From NCBI RefSeq assembly GCF_000311785.1, contig NZ_HE978536.1, forward strand, positions 407,394 through 471,393: a DNA stretch of 64,000 nucleotides, given 5' to 3'. This DNA is from Brevibacillus massiliensis. Its GTDB lineage: Bacteria > Bacillota > Bacilli > Brevibacillales > Brevibacillaceae. The translations under genes were made by a program, and so were the position numbers. Shown piece after piece: positions 19,899 through 29,055 of the stretch (its first letter is position 1; each line of letters begins with the position of its first letter). Under the pieces are notes generated by a model that searched no databases, had not been told where the DNA came from, and worked only from the letters and a program-made list of their open reading frames with translations.

Positions 19899-20951
19899 TT
19901 ACAAGCCGAGGCGCTCTGCCACTTCTGCTTCCCACTCGTAGATTTCCGGCGTGAAGTAAGAGACGCGGGTCTTTTTGTATTCCTTGGTCGAGTACAAGGT
20001 AATCCGATCGGTAATACCCGTCTCGTCTTCGATCGCCTGCAGAATCGATTCGCACTCTTCCAGATCCCGTCCGTGCACCATCGTAAAGATGTTGTACTTC
20101 CAATCCGGATAGGTCGGGCGCAGATAGCAGTGGCTGACAGCGCGGAACGACCCCATCTTCAGGCCGATTTCGTCCGTTTTCTCCGCCGGTACGTTCCAGA
20201 CGCCCATTCCGTTGGCCCTGAAACCTGCTTTGCGATGGTTCAGCACGGCAGAGAAGCGGCGCATTTTTCCGGCGTCAATCAGTTTTTGGGCGTGGGCAAA
20301 CAGCTCGTCAGGAGTCATGTTGATGTTCTCTGCCCACGCGTCAAACGGCCGCTTGATAAACGGCAGGTCCTTTTGCAATTCGAGGATGACGGCAATATCC
20401 TGATCGGTTACGGGAATCTGCATCGCCGCCTGGCGCATCTCCTCGCTGTAGGTCGGAGCCGCTTTGTCGGCTGCTGCCGCTTCTTTTTTCACATCGAGCT
20501 GGACGCCGATTTTAAACAGTTTCAAGGTGGGCAGTATGCGGATCGATTCCACTTCCGCCAGCTCGCCGAGGATGTCTACCGTCTTTTCCAAGCCGTACCG
20601 GCTGTTCGGAGGGACGGCGATTGTAAACCAGAGGTTAAAGTCGTGGTTGCGTTTGTAGTTGTGGGTGATGCCGGGATGCTGGTTGAACACCTTCGCCCGT
20701 TCATCAAGCTTCTCCGGTGCGATGCGGGCGGCAACCAGGCTGGATTTGTAACCGAGCGCCTTGGTGTCAAAGATCGCCGATGTCTGCCGGATCGTGTCTC
20801 CCTTCATTTTGCGCAGACGTTCAAGCAAAATGTCCTCCGTCGTGCCGATCTGTTCGGCGATCACCTTGAACGGCTCGGCGACAAGCGGAATCTCTCTCTG
20901 TACCACATCGAGAATCTCACGATCCAACGCATCCATTACATCAACTGACAT
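19899..20951 (-). CDS. Fused siroheme decarboxylase (AhbA-AhbB type)
   Basis: Genes like this are often labelled Lrp/AsnC regulators. The protein has two AsnC-like halves: residues 1-155 (ALDREILDVVQREIPL, then NYKRNHDFNLWFTI) and 170-350 (VTDQDIAVILELQKDLPF, then RRFSAVLNHRKAGFRANGMGVW and VSHCYLRPTYPDWKYNIFTM). These motifs match AhbA and AhbB of the siroheme-dependent haem route and NirDLGH of haem d1 synthesis, where histidines in the second half are catalytic. The reaction would be siroheme to 12,18-didecarboxysiroheme. Its gene starts one base after the hemB stop and sits in an operon that also encodes uroporphyrinogen methyltransferase and precorrin-2 dehydrogenase, which fits this role. 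A regulatory role is the alternative. Confidence 0.85.
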   Translation of the reverse strand: MSVDVMDALDREILDVVQREIPLVAEPFKVIAEQIGTTEDILLERLRKMKGDTIRQTSAIFDTKALGYKSSLVAARIAPEKLDERAKVFNQHPGITHNYKRNHDFNLWFTIAVPPNSRYGLEKTVDILGELAEVESIRILPTLKLFKIGVQLDVKKEAAAADKAAPTYSEEMRQAAMQIPVTDQDIAVILELQKDLPFIKRPFDAWAENINMTPDELFAHAQKLIDAGKMRRFSAVLNHRKAGFRANGMGVWNVPAEKTDEIGLKMGSFRAVSHCYLRPTYPDWKYNIFTMVHGRDLEECESILQAIEDETGITDRITLYSTKEYKKTRVSYFTPEIYEWEAEVAERLGL

Positions 20952-20952
20952 C

Positions 20953-21936
20953 TTACTTCCCTCCTTGCAGCCAACCGGCCACGTCTTTGGCGTGATACGT
21001 AATGATGATATCCGCTCCGGCCCGCTTAAAGCCCGTCATCATTTCCATCACAATCTTCTCTTCGTCGATCCAGCCCTTTTCGGCGGCTGCTTTGACCATC
21101 GAGTACTCGCCGCTGACGTTGTAGACGACGAGCGGCAGGTCAAAGCTTTCCTTCAGACGGTGCACCATGTCGAGGTAAGCGAGCCCCGGTTTTACCATCA
21201 GGAAGTCGGCCCCCTCCATGACGTCTGACGCCGCCTCGCGCAGCCCTTCGCGGGCATTGGCCGGATCCATCTGATACGTCTTGCGGTCCCCCGACTTCGG
21301 CGACGAATGGGCGGCATCGCGGAACGGTCCGTAGAACGAGGAAGCGTACTTCACGGCGTACGACATGATCGGAACATGAACCATTCCGGCCTCGTCCAGC
21401 GCTTCGCGGATCGCTGCCACGAAGCCGTCCATCATGTTGGACGGCGCAATGATATCAGCACCGGCCTTGGCCTGGGAGACAGCCGTCTTCGCGAGCAGGG
21501 TCAAGGATTCGTCGTTGTCGATCTGACCGTCTTCTGTCAGCACGCCGCAGTGGCCGTGGTCGGTAAACTGGCACAAGCAGTTGTCGGCGGCAACGATCAT
21601 ATCCGGATAGTCGGCTTTGATCTGGCGAATCGCCCGCTGCACGATCCCCGTGTCAGAGTACGCCTCCGACCCGCAGGCGTCTTTGTGGCCAGGGACGCCA
21701 AACAGCATCACAGACGGAATGCCAAGAGCGGCCACCTCCGCCATTTCGTCTTTCAGCCGATCCAGCGAGAAGTGGAAGACTCCCGGCATCGACGGGATCT
21801 CCTCCTTGATGTTCTCCCCTTCGACGACGAATAGCGGATACATCAAATCTTCCGTCCGTACATAGTGCTCGCGGACGAGACTTCGCATTCCCTGACTGGT
21901 GCGCAGCCGGCGATGGCGATCAAACTGTATAGCCAT
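20953..21936 (-). CDS. hemB: Delta-aminolevulinic acid dehydratase (porphobilinogen synthase)
   Basis: HemB joins two 5-aminolevulinate molecules to porphobilinogen. The cysteine-rich metal site [12 protein letters not shown] marks the zinc-type enzyme, and the Schiff-base lysines are in [14 protein letters not shown] and [10 protein letters not shown]. The 327-residue start at ATG 21936 follows GGGGGGAGAAT; the frame upstream to 22104 overlaps cobA/hemD and is not used. Confidence 0.96.
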   Translation of the reverse strand: MAIQFDRHRRLRTSQGMRSLVREHYVRTEDLMYPLFVVEGENIKEEIPSMPGVFHFSLDRLKDEMAEVAALGIPSVMLFGVPGHKDACGSEAYSDTGIVQRAIRQIKADYPDMIVAADNCLCQFTDHGHCGVLTEDGQIDNDESLTLLAKTAVSQAKAGADIIAPSNMMDGFVAAIREALDEAGMVHVPIMSYAVKYASSFYGPFRDAAHSSPKSGDRKTYQMDPANAREGLREAASDVMEGADFLMVKPGLAYLDMVHRLKESFDLPLVVYNVSGEYSMVKAAAEKGWIDEEKIVMEMMTGFKRAGADIIITYHAKDVAGWLQGGK

Positions 21937-21955
21937 ATTCTCTCCCCCCAAACGG

Positions 21956-23482
21956 TTAACAGGTTGTTTCTTCTCGGTTTTGCAGGACAGCGTCAAGCAG
22001 TCCTTGAATCGTGTACTCCTTGGCGATGACGTGTACAGGCAGGCCCAAATCTTTTGCCGTCCCCGCCGTGATCGGACCGATGCAAGCGATTTGAACCCCT
22101 TCAAGCAGTCGGGTCAGGTCGTGTCCGGCCATGGCCTGCACAAAGTTTTTCACTGTGGACGAACTGGTGAAAGTGATCAGCTGGATCGCCTTCTCTTCCA
22201 GCAGTTGCGCCGTTTCCGCTGCATTCTCCGCATCTATCACTGTATCATAAGTATCGGCTTCCGTCACTTCCAGCCCCAGCTTCCGCAGCTCGCGCGGCAG
22301 CGTCTCGCGAGCGATGTCTGCACGCGGCAGCAGCACCTTTTCGCCCGGTTTCAACTCGCCCTGCAGACTCTCCAGCAGTCCTTCGGCGGTAAAATCGCCC
22401 GGCAGCACGGCGACTGTCAGTCCCCGCTCGCGGAGCGCTTCCGCCGTCTTGGGACCGACCGCCGCCAATTTTCCCGAAAGCGTGCGAATGTCGATGCCCA
22501 GCTCGCGCATCCTTTGGAAGAAAAAGGATACTCCGTTCACGCTGGTAAACATCACCCAGTCGTACGATCCCAGGTTGGACAGTGCCTCGTCAAGCGGCCT
22601 GCTCTCTTTGGGCGACACCATTTTAATCAGCGGAAACTCGTACGCCTCTCCGCCCAGCTCGACGATCTTTTCGCTCAATTCACTCGCTTGGCTGCGGGCG
22701 CGCGTCACCAGCACACGCTTGCCGAACAGCGGCTTTTTCTCAAACCACTGCAGCTTGTCGCGCAAGCGGACGACCTCGCCGACGATGATGATCGCCGGAT
22801 TCGTCAGATTGGCCGCTTCGCGCTTCTCGACGATGTCCTCCAGGGTGCCGACCAGCGTCTCCTGATCGACAGTCGTGCCCCAGCGGATCAGGGCCACAGG
22901 AGTCTTCGGCGAGCGGCCGTACTTGATCAGCTGCTCCCGGATGAACGGCAGGTTGCCGACGCCCATGTAAAAAATAATCGTCTCGACAGCGGTAGCCAGT
23001 TTCTCCCAATTGATGCTCGACTCCGTCTTGTCCGGCCGCTCATGGCCGGTGACGATGGCGAAAGAAGAATTGAAATCGCGGTGGGTGACGGGAATCCCGG
23101 CGTACGCCGGGGCGGCGATTCCGGAAGTAATCCCCGGCACGATCTCATAGGGGATGTCGTGTTTGACCAGTTCTTCCGCCTCTTCGCCGACACGGCCGAA
23201 GACGGACGGGTCGCCCCCTTTTAGCCGCGTCACCACTTTTCCTTCCCGGGCTTTCTCGACCAGTACCCGGTTGATCTCTTCCTGTGTCAAGGTGTGCCGG
23301 TCGGGAAGCTTGCCGCAGTAGATCAGTTCAACGTCCGGCTTGGCATGGGAGAGCAGCTGGGGACTAGCCAACCGGTCGTAAACGATACAGTCAGCCATCC
23401 GAATTGCTTCCAATCCGCGAACCGTGATCAACTTGGGATCCCCGGGACCGGCTCCGACCAAAAATACTTTGCTTCTGCTCAT
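21956..23482 (-). CDS. Fused uroporphyrinogen-III C-methyltransferase and uroporphyrinogen-III synthase
   Basis: Residues 1-250 are a SUMT/CobA domain ([19 protein letters not shown] and the [14 protein letters not shown] substrate loop); residues 255-508 are a HemD domain ([20 protein letters not shown]). The fusion makes uroporphyrinogen III and methylates it to precorrin-2, the branch point to siroheme. Such fusions are known in clostridia and some Bacillales, whereas B. subtilis has separate HemD and YlnD. It overlaps hemC by four bases. Confidence 0.94.
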   Translation of the reverse strand: MSRSKVFLVGAGPGDPKLITVRGLEAIRMADCIVYDRLASPQLLSHAKPDVELIYCGKLPDRHTLTQEEINRVLVEKAREGKVVTRLKGGDPSVFGRVGEEAEELVKHDIPYEIVPGITSGIAAPAYAGIPVTHRDFNSSFAIVTGHERPDKTESSINWEKLATAVETIIFYMGVGNLPFIREQLIKYGRSPKTPVALIRWGTTVDQETLVGTLEDIVEKREAANLTNPAIIIVGEVVRLRDKLQWFEKKPLFGKRVLVTRARSQASELSEKIVELGGEAYEFPLIKMVSPKESRPLDEALSNLGSYDWVMFTSVNGVSFFFQRMRELGIDIRTLSGKLAAVGPKTAEALRERGLTVAVLPGDFTAEGLLESLQGELKPGEKVLLPRADIARETLPRELRKLGLEVTEADTYDTVIDAENAAETAQLLEEKAIQLITFTSSSTVKNFVQAMAGHDLTRLLEGVQIACIGPITAGTAKDLGLPVHVIAKEYTIQGLLDAVLQNREETTC

Positions 23483-24426
23483 CGCTGATTCTCCTCCCTC
23501 ACCTTTGCCAGCACGTCGCCTGCACCGCTTGCCAGCAGCCGCTCGGCCACCTGCGATCCCAATGCCGCCGGGTCGCTGCCGGCCAGCGTCTCTTTGTATA
23601 CCTGCCTGCCTGAGGGATCGGCCACCAGGCCGGTCAAGCGGATCAGCGGCCCGCCGCCCTCGGCATGCCCCTCTTCCACTGTCGCGTACCCGCCGATTGG
23701 CACCTGGCAGCTGCCCTGCAGCTTATTCAGCAGCTCTCTCTCCGCGGTCACTGCCAGCCGGGTGGGCTCGTGATCAAGGCGGGACAACAGCGCCAGCAGT
23801 TCTTCGTCGTCCTCGCGGCATTCAATGGCAAGCGCCCCCTGGCCAACGGCGGGGAGACTGATCTCGACCGGGAGGAACTGATCGACCGTCCCTTCCCAGC
23901 TGACCCGCGCCAGTCCGGCGGCTGCCAGCACGATGGCGTCAAAATTGCCTTCCCGCAGCTTTCGCATGCGGGTGTCGATGTTGCCGCGAATCGGCTCGAT
24001 GGAGAGGTCCGGACGGTAAGCGAGCAGCTGGGCGGCCCGCCGCAAACTGCTTGTCCCGACCAGCGCCCCCTGCGGCAATTCGTCCAGCGTTTTGCCTTCC
24101 TTGGACAGAAGCACGTCCCTGGGGTCGACACGCACCGGAACGGCCCCGATCACAAGTCCGGGCGGCAGTTCCGACGGCATGTCTTTCATGCTGTGGACAG
24201 CCATGTCGGTTGCTTTATCCAGCAGCGACTGTTCGATTTCCTTTACGAACAAACCCTTGCCGCCTACCTTGGACAACGTGACGTCCAGGATGACATCCCC
24301 TTTGGTCACGATCTCATGTATCTCAAAAGAATAGCCAGGCTCAAGCTTCCTTAGCTGATCGATCACCCAGTTGGTCTGGGTCAATGCCAGCATGCTTTTA
24401 CGCGAACCTACTTTCCACTGTCTCAT
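23479..24426 (-). CDS. hemC: Porphobilinogen deaminase (hydroxymethylbilane synthase)
   Basis: HemC polymerises four porphobilinogens into hydroxymethylbilane. The product of 315 residues starts with [20 protein letters not shown] and has the cysteine that carries the dipyrromethane cofactor in [16 protein letters not shown] 24426 follows GGGAGGCAACG. It overlaps the sirC gene by 29 bases at its start and cobA/hemD by four at its end, showing tight coupling. Confidence 0.96.
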   Translation of the reverse strand: MRQWKVGSRKSMLALTQTNWVIDQLRKLEPGYSFEIHEIVTKGDVILDVTLSKVGGKGLFVKEIEQSLLDKATDMAVHSMKDMPSELPPGLVIGAVPVRVDPRDVLLSKEGKTLDELPQGALVGTSSLRRAAQLLAYRPDLSIEPIRGNIDTRMRKLREGNFDAIVLAAAGLARVSWEGTVDQFLPVEISLPAVGQGALAIECREDDEELLALLSRLDHEPTRLAVTAERELLNKLQGSCQVPIGGYATVEEGHAEGGGPLIRLTGLVADPSGRQVYKETLAGSDPAALGSQVAERLLASGAGDVLAKVREENQR

Positions 24427-25075
24427 CGTTGCCTCCCTGCGCCCCGCCCGTCTTGCGCCGCTCGAGCAAGGCTTCTGCCATCTGATTTTGTTGTTCCTCG
24501 GACGCGTGTAAAAACGCGTCGTCAAGCAGCTGTTGAAAAAGCTGCCTTCTCTCTTCGGGATTCTCCACCTCTGCGAGCACCCGCTGTCTCATCTGTGCGA
24601 GAAAGTCGAGATACCGCTCGTACTCCGGGCCAAACTCCTGCTCGATCTTCTGCTTGATCTTTCTTGCCAGGGCGGGACTGGCTCCCGATGTAGAAACGGA
24701 GATGACCAGCTTCCCGCGATGCACCGAAGACGGGACGATAAAGTTGCACAAGTCGGGCCGATCGACGATGTTGATCCAGCCCCGGTTGGCTGCCACTGCC
24801 TGGTAGACGGCCAGATTCACCTCCGGTTGATCGGTCGCCGCCACAACCAGGTCATAGCCGCTTACATCGTGGCCGCCAAAAGGCTCCTTGCGCCAACGGA
24901 CCTTACCGCAAGCAACCATGTCCGCAAGGCCGGGATGCACCTCGGGCGCGATCAGGGTGACATTCGCGCCCGCCGCAGCCAGCGAACCTGCTTTGCGCAG
25001 GGCAACTCCACCGCCGCCGACCACCAGGCAGTCCCGCCCTGTCAGATCGATCATCAAAGGATACTGATTTTTCAT
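24398..25075 (-). CDS. Precorrin-2 dehydrogenase (SirC/YlnF/Met8-type)
   Basis: The N-terminal Rossmann motif [21 protein letters not shown] binds NAD, and the [16 protein letters not shown] and [20 protein letters not shown] segments are typical of the CysG/Met8/SirC family. The 225-residue size indicates a stand-alone dehydrogenase that oxidises precorrin-2 to sirohydrochlorin. Ferrochelatase activity is possible but cannot be read here; no separate SirB gene is visible in the window. A Gly/Glu-rich tail of about 20 residues lies within the hemC overlap. Confidence 0.9.
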   Translation of the reverse strand: MKNQYPLMIDLTGRDCLVVGGGGVALRKAGSLAAAGANVTLIAPEVHPGLADMVACGKVRWRKEPFGGHDVSGYDLVVAATDQPEVNLAVYQAVAANRGWINIVDRPDLCNFIVPSSVHRGKLVISVSTSGASPALARKIKQKIEQEFGPEYERYLDFLAQMRQRVLAEVENPEERRQLFQQLLDDAFLHASEEQQNQMAEALLERRKTGGAQGGNDETVESRFA

Positions 25076-25089
25076 AGCTGCTCACCTCT

Positions 25090-25911
25090 TCAATACATCC
25101 AGCGGTGGAAGTTGGAAAAGACATCGGTAAAAACAAAATTTAAGAGTAGAATAACAAATGCGACGAGATTTCCCCAAGCCAGTTTGCGTCCCAGCCAGTC
25201 CTCGGTAAACCGTCTGTACAGCAAAACGGAGTAGGCAAGCAGCACCAGGAGCGACATCCAGACTTTTGCGTCCGTCCAGAACCCCCCTGTTTCCACCAAC
25301 TGGGCCCAAATCGCCCCCAGCAGCAGCGCCAGCAAGAGGAGCGGCACCCCGACCATATTGGTGAAGTACGAGAAGAGCTCCAGCTTATCCAAGCTGGGCA
25401 GCCGCCTGAGGAGAGGCGTCCAGCGCTTCTGCTTCAGCAGCTTGTTTTGCAGGAGGTACAGCACCGACAGAATCATCGACAGCGCGAAAGCGGCGTAGCT
25501 GAACATGGCCAGCGTGACGTGGATAAACAGCAGCTCGGAAATCACTTTGGAATGGGCAGCGCTCGACGTTTCCGGAAAGAACATGGATGCTGTCAATACG
25601 ACAAAGCCAATCACATTGAGAAAAAATATCAGCAAATCGACGCGGAAAAAGTAATTGATTGCCAAGGAAACGGTTACCAGTATCCACGAATAAAAAAAGA
25701 GCGTCTCAAACAGGGTCAGCACCGGAAAGTAAGGTTTCGCCGCCATTTGCGAAACAAAGAACACGGTTTGCAGCGCCCAAACGACAGCAAGCAACCCGAA
25801 AGCGATGCGGTTCGCTTTCCGGTTGCTCAGCAAGAAGTCGTTAAAGTAGAAGAGAACGCTCGCTGCGTAGAGAAAGATCGTCAGATCGTAGATCCATCTC
25901 GCTTCCGCCAT
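25090..25911 (-). CDS. hemX: HemX/CcsA-like cytochrome c assembly membrane protein
   Basis: About eight hydrophobic segments span the 273-residue protein, which belongs to the CcsA/HemX family. B. subtilis HemX lowers the amount of glutamyl-tRNA reductase and is encoded directly after hemA, as here. The start ATG 25911 follows GGAGGGTGCG. The family is clear; the function is taken from the B. subtilis gene order. Confidence 0.88.
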   Translation of the reverse strand: MAEARWIYDLTIFLYAASVLFYFNDFLLSNRKANRIAFGLLAVVWALQTVFFVSQMAAKPYFPVLTLFETLFFYSWILVTVSLAINYFFRVDLLIFFLNVIGFVVLTASMFFPETSSAAHSKVISELLFIHVTLAMFSYAAFALSMILSVLYLLQNKLLKQKRWTPLLRRLPSLDKLELFSYFTNMVGVPLLLLALLLGAIWAQLVETGGFWTDAKVWMSLLVLLAYSVLLYRRFTEDWLGRKLAWGNLVAFVILLLNFVFTDVFSNFHRWMY

Positions 25912-25933
25912 CGCACCCTCCTCCTTGTATCAC

Positions 25934-27298
25934 CTAAAACTGTTTGCCCGTTTGCGTCGCCAACCCATTTTCACGCCCTGCAGCTTGTTTTTTTCTCTCT
26001 TCCCATGCCGCCTCTTGTTCACGGCGTTCCATAATCTCTTCCAGCGCAAAAATCGAGGAGAAAATCTCGAAGACCTCGTCTGCGCGTTTTTGAACCGCCA
26101 GTTCCTTCAGGCGAACCATCGGCGAATGCAGCAGCTGGTTGATGATGCCCCGAGTGTGTTTGCGAATGATGTGAAGCTCCTGCTCGGTCAAGCCGGGAAG
26201 CTTATTCTCGATTTTGCGCATCGCATCGCTGTGAATGTCCAACGCCTTTTCCCGCAGCGCCGAGATCAGCGGCACTACACCCAGCGTCTGGAACCAGCTC
26301 TTGAAGGCGACCATTTCCTCGCCGATCATCGCTTCAATCCGCACCGCCTCCTTGGACCGCTCCTCCAGGTTGCTGGCGACGATGCCTTCCAAATCGTCGA
26401 TGTCGTAGAGGAAAACGTTGTCCAGTTCGTGCAGTCCCGGGTCCAAGTCCCGCGGCACGGCGATGTCGATCATAAACAGCGGGCGCTGCTTCCGCTGCTT
26501 CATAATCGGCTTCAACTGTTCCTTGGTCACAACGTAACCGCTGGCCCCGGTAGAGCTGATCACGATATCGGCCGACAGGAGCAAATCCGGCAGTTGATCC
26601 AGCCTGCACGCCTGTCCGTGGAATTTCTCCGCCAGCTGGGCAGCCCGCTCCAGCGTCCGATTGGCGACGCGGACACGCGACACGCCGTTGCTGTGCAGAT
26701 GTTTGGCTGCCAGCTCGCTCATCTTGCCGGCGCCAATGATCAGGACTTCCTTGCCCTGGAAGGACCCGAAAATCTTTTTGCCGAGTTCAATCGCTGCGTA
26801 GCTGACAGATACCGCGTTTTGGCCGATCGCCGTCTCGGTGTGGGCGCGTTTGGCCAGGGTGACGGCCTGTTTAAACAGCGTGTTGAACACGGTTCCGGTC
26901 GTGCCGTTCTGCTGGGCCAGAAGAAAAGCGTCTCGCACCTGCCCCAAAATTTGCGTCTCGCCCATCACCATGGAGTCGAGTCCGCAGGTAACCCGGAACA
27001 GATGCTCTATCGCTTCATCGTTTTCCTTTATATACAAATGCGGCTGGATTGCTTCTTTGTCGACGCCAAACCATTCCGCCAAAAAATTGCGCGTGTAAAA
27101 ACGGCCTGTGTGCAGCTGATCGCAGATAACGTAAATTTCCGTGCGATTACAGGTGCCGAGAATGACACTTTCCACCACGCTTTTCGTCTGGGAGAGGAGA
27201 TGCAAAGCCCGTGGTGTACTGTCGTCATTGAAGGTAAATTTTTCCCGAATTTCAACAGGCGCCGTTTTGTAGTTAAGGCCTAAGAGCAGAATTTCCAT
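25934..27298 (-). CDS. hemA: Glutamyl-tRNA reductase
   Basis: HemA reduces glutamyl-tRNA to glutamate-1-semialdehyde with NADPH, the first committed step of tetrapyrrole synthesis. The catalytic cysteine is residue 50 (GTCNRTEIY), and the NADPH-binding segment VLIIGAGKMSELAAKHL lies in the middle. ATG 27298 follows GGGAGGAAGCT and gives 454 residues; the upstream in-frame extension lacks a ribosome site and includes the promoter. It is the first gene of the operon. Confidence 0.97.
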   Translation of the reverse strand: MEILLLGLNYKTAPVEIREKFTFNDDSTPRALHLLSQTKSVVESVILGTCNRTEIYVICDQLHTGRFYTRNFLAEWFGVDKEAIQPHLYIKENDEAIEHLFRVTCGLDSMVMGETQILGQVRDAFLLAQQNGTTGTVFNTLFKQAVTLAKRAHTETAIGQNAVSVSYAAIELGKKIFGSFQGKEVLIIGAGKMSELAAKHLHSNGVSRVRVANRTLERAAQLAEKFHGQACRLDQLPDLLLSADIVISSTGASGYVVTKEQLKPIMKQRKQRPLFMIDIAVPRDLDPGLHELDNVFLYDIDDLEGIVASNLEERSKEAVRIEAMIGEEMVAFKSWFQTLGVVPLISALREKALDIHSDAMRKIENKLPGLTEQELHIIRKHTRGIINQLLHSPMVRLKELAVQKRADEVFEIFSSIFALEEIMERREQEAAWEERKKQAAGRENGLATQTGKQF

Positions 27299-27347
27299 AG
27301 CTTCCTCCCAGATTTCCATGCGTTTTCTTCTTGTAAAATGCACTCTT

Positions 27348-27356
27348 ATTATAACA
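27348..27356 (-). promoter_or_regulatory. Extended -10 promoter of the hem operon
   Basis: TGTTATAAT is an extended -10 box (TGnTATAAT). No -35 box stands at the right distance; TTGAAA lies 23 bases upstream. The transcript would start near 27341 and have a leader of about 43 bases. Confidence 0.6.
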
Positions 27357-27523
27357 TTATGTCCCGATAAGGCCACTTTCAAATGTGAAAAGTTTATTAA
27401 GCTTGCAAGGCTGGGATTGTCAAGCCCTCCAGCTCGCCCCGGCACCAGAAAAAAGGGAGTAACCATTCTGGCAAAAAAGTGATAAAATGGCTCTATTATC
27501 TGTGGAACATGGGGTGCGAAGCG

Positions 27524-28462
27524 TTGAAAAATTCGATACTTGCTGACATCATTCTGGGGTTGGTCGTCCTCGTTTGGGGCGCGACTTTTGTGGTCGTGCA
27601 AAACGCCATCGGACTTTTGCCTCCCAATACCTTTAATGCCGTTCGCTTTATGGTTGCCTCTTTGTTTTTGATCGTCATCATGACCTTGTTTTTCCGCAAT
27701 GCCTGGTCAACCATCTCGTGGCGGCTTATCGGTGCAGGCGCATTTCTCGGCGTTTGGCTGTTCGGCGGCTACGCGTTTCAAACCGTCGGCCTGCTCTACA
27801 CGACCCCGTCAAAAGCCGGGTTTATCACGGGGTTGTCCGTTGTGCTCGTCCCGCTGCTGGCTTTTCTGCTTCTCAAGCAGAGGGTAAAGCTGCCGGCGGT
27901 GTTCGGAGTGGTGCTGGCGGCGTGCGGTTTGTACCTCTTGACGCTGAAGGGCGCGCTGACGATCAACCTGGGCGATCTGCTGGTCTTTGGCTGCACGATC
28001 TGTTTTGCCCTGCAGATCGTCTTTACCGGCAAGTACGCACCGCACTATTCGGCGTTTCTGTTGGCGATTGTGCAGCTTCTGACCGTTTCCGTGCTCAGCT
28101 TTAGCTACGCTTTCTGCTTTGAAAACTGGCATCTGGCCTTTGACATCGGCACCATGGCGAAACCGGAAGTAGCCTGGGGATTGTTCGTCACCGCCATTCC
28201 AGGTACGGCCTTGGCTTTTTTGGCGCAGACGACGCTGCAAAAAAAGACGTCCCCGACCCGTGTTGCGCTGATCTATTCTTTGGAGCCGGTGTTTGCGGCG
28301 CTCACCTCTTATCTGTGGATCAACGAAATTCTTACGGGGCCTCAATTGGTCGGCTGTGCGCTTATCCTGAGTGGAATGATTTTGGCTGAGCTGCCGATCA
28401 ACGCTTGGGTTAAGCAGTGGAAAGGGCCGCGGACGGGGAGGCCGGAAAAGAGGTCGGCATAG
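27524..28462 (+). CDS. DMT-superfamily transporter with two EamA domains
   Basis: The protein has ten hydrophobic segments arranged as two EamA repeats (LVVLVWGATFVVVQNAI near the N-terminus and IYSLEPVFAALTSYLW near the C-terminus). Members export amino acids or metabolites; the substrate here is unknown. Starts at TTG 27524 (GGGGTG upstream), ATG 27509 or GTG 27479 are possible; the last overlaps a likely promoter -10 (GATAAAAT at 27481-27488). It is divergent from the hem operon. Confidence 0.85.
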   Translation: MKNSILADIILGLVVLVWGATFVVVQNAIGLLPPNTFNAVRFMVASLFLIVIMTLFFRNAWSTISWRLIGAGAFLGVWLFGGYAFQTVGLLYTTPSKAGFITGLSVVLVPLLAFLLLKQRVKLPAVFGVVLAACGLYLLTLKGALTINLGDLLVFGCTICFALQIVFTGKYAPHYSAFLLAIVQLLTVSVLSFSYAFCFENWHLAFDIGTMAKPEVAWGLFVTAIPGTALAFLAQTTLQKKTSPTRVALIYSLEPVFAALTSYLWINEILTGPQLVGCALILSGMILAELPINAWVKQWKGPRTGRPEKRSA

Positions 28463-28465
28463 GAA

Positions 28466-28502
28466 AACGCGAGGTGCAAATCAAAGCGCCTCGCGTTTTT
28501 TG
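28466..28502 (+). terminator. Terminator after the EamA gene
   Basis: CGCGAGG pairs with CCTCGCG, followed by TTTTTT on the plus strand, just after the stop codon. Confidence 0.85.
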
Positions 28503-28522
28503 CTTTGGTGAATATAGGCCGT

Positions 28523-28733
28523 GGAGACCGAGAAAAATGGGCTCGCTTCGTTCGTGGCACGCCAGCGGGGAAGCTGGACTGGCCGTCTTCACTCCAAAAA
28601 ACGGCATGTCGACTAAAAATCACCATGAGTAACTCAACGTAGAATTTGGTCGACAAGCGTGTGCCGTTTTTTTCCGTTCCGACTGGGTGGGCGCTGCCAA
28701 GGCCTCAGCTCGCTCCATTTTTCCCGGTCTCAA
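28523..28733. repeat. Imperfect inverted repeat of about 210 bp
   Basis: The two ends are near-complementary: GAGACCGAGAAAAATGG at 28524 matches CCATTTTTCCCGGTCTC at 28716-28732, AAAAAACGGCA at 28596 matches TGCCGTTTTTT at 28662, and GTCGAC at 28608 matches GTCGAC at 28649. The centre is about 35 bases with no open frame. This could fold into one long hairpin. It looks like a miniature inverted-repeat element or a remnant of one. Confidence 0.65.
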
Positions 28734-29055
28734 CGAGGCTTTTCTTCTCTAAGTCAGAAAGTCCGTGGTCTTGTATTCCTACCGGGGCAGCCCTATTTCA
28801 TACTCCTAATACATACTCGCCTGCCATACTCACATTCCTACGGGTGTTTGTCTCAAATGAACTTGAAAAAAGGGCTGGTAATGAAAGGTAGGTTGATTAA
28901 ACTGTAGAAATCGTCGTAACTTCGGTGTATTTGCATCAATCATTAAACAAACTCCCTTGCTTCCTTTGTCAAGGGAGTTTGTTTAAAAATCTAAAACCAC
29001 TAAATTTCAAGTGAATCATTATGGAATGTATGTTGTTAAAGATTACTAACGACCT
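28734..29055. other. Gene-free AT-rich stretch with a strong hairpin
   Basis: I see no gene here. The heptamer CATACTC occurs three times between 28,799 and 28,835, and a terminator-like hairpin (AAACAAACTCCCTTG pairing with CAAGGGAGTTTGTTT) lies at 28,943-28,986. It can end minus-strand transcripts of the secreted-protein gene as well as plus-strand ones. The base composition shifts to AT-rich from about 28,900 on. Confidence 0.6.

Noticed and set aside
19899..20951. An Lrp/AsnC-family regulator
   Set aside because: The two halves carry siroheme decarboxylase motifs and the operon encodes siroheme synthesis, so an enzyme is more likely.
28342..28656. A 104-codon minus-strand frame at the eamA end
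   Set aside because: It covers the terminator and one arm of the inverted repeat, with no ribosome site.
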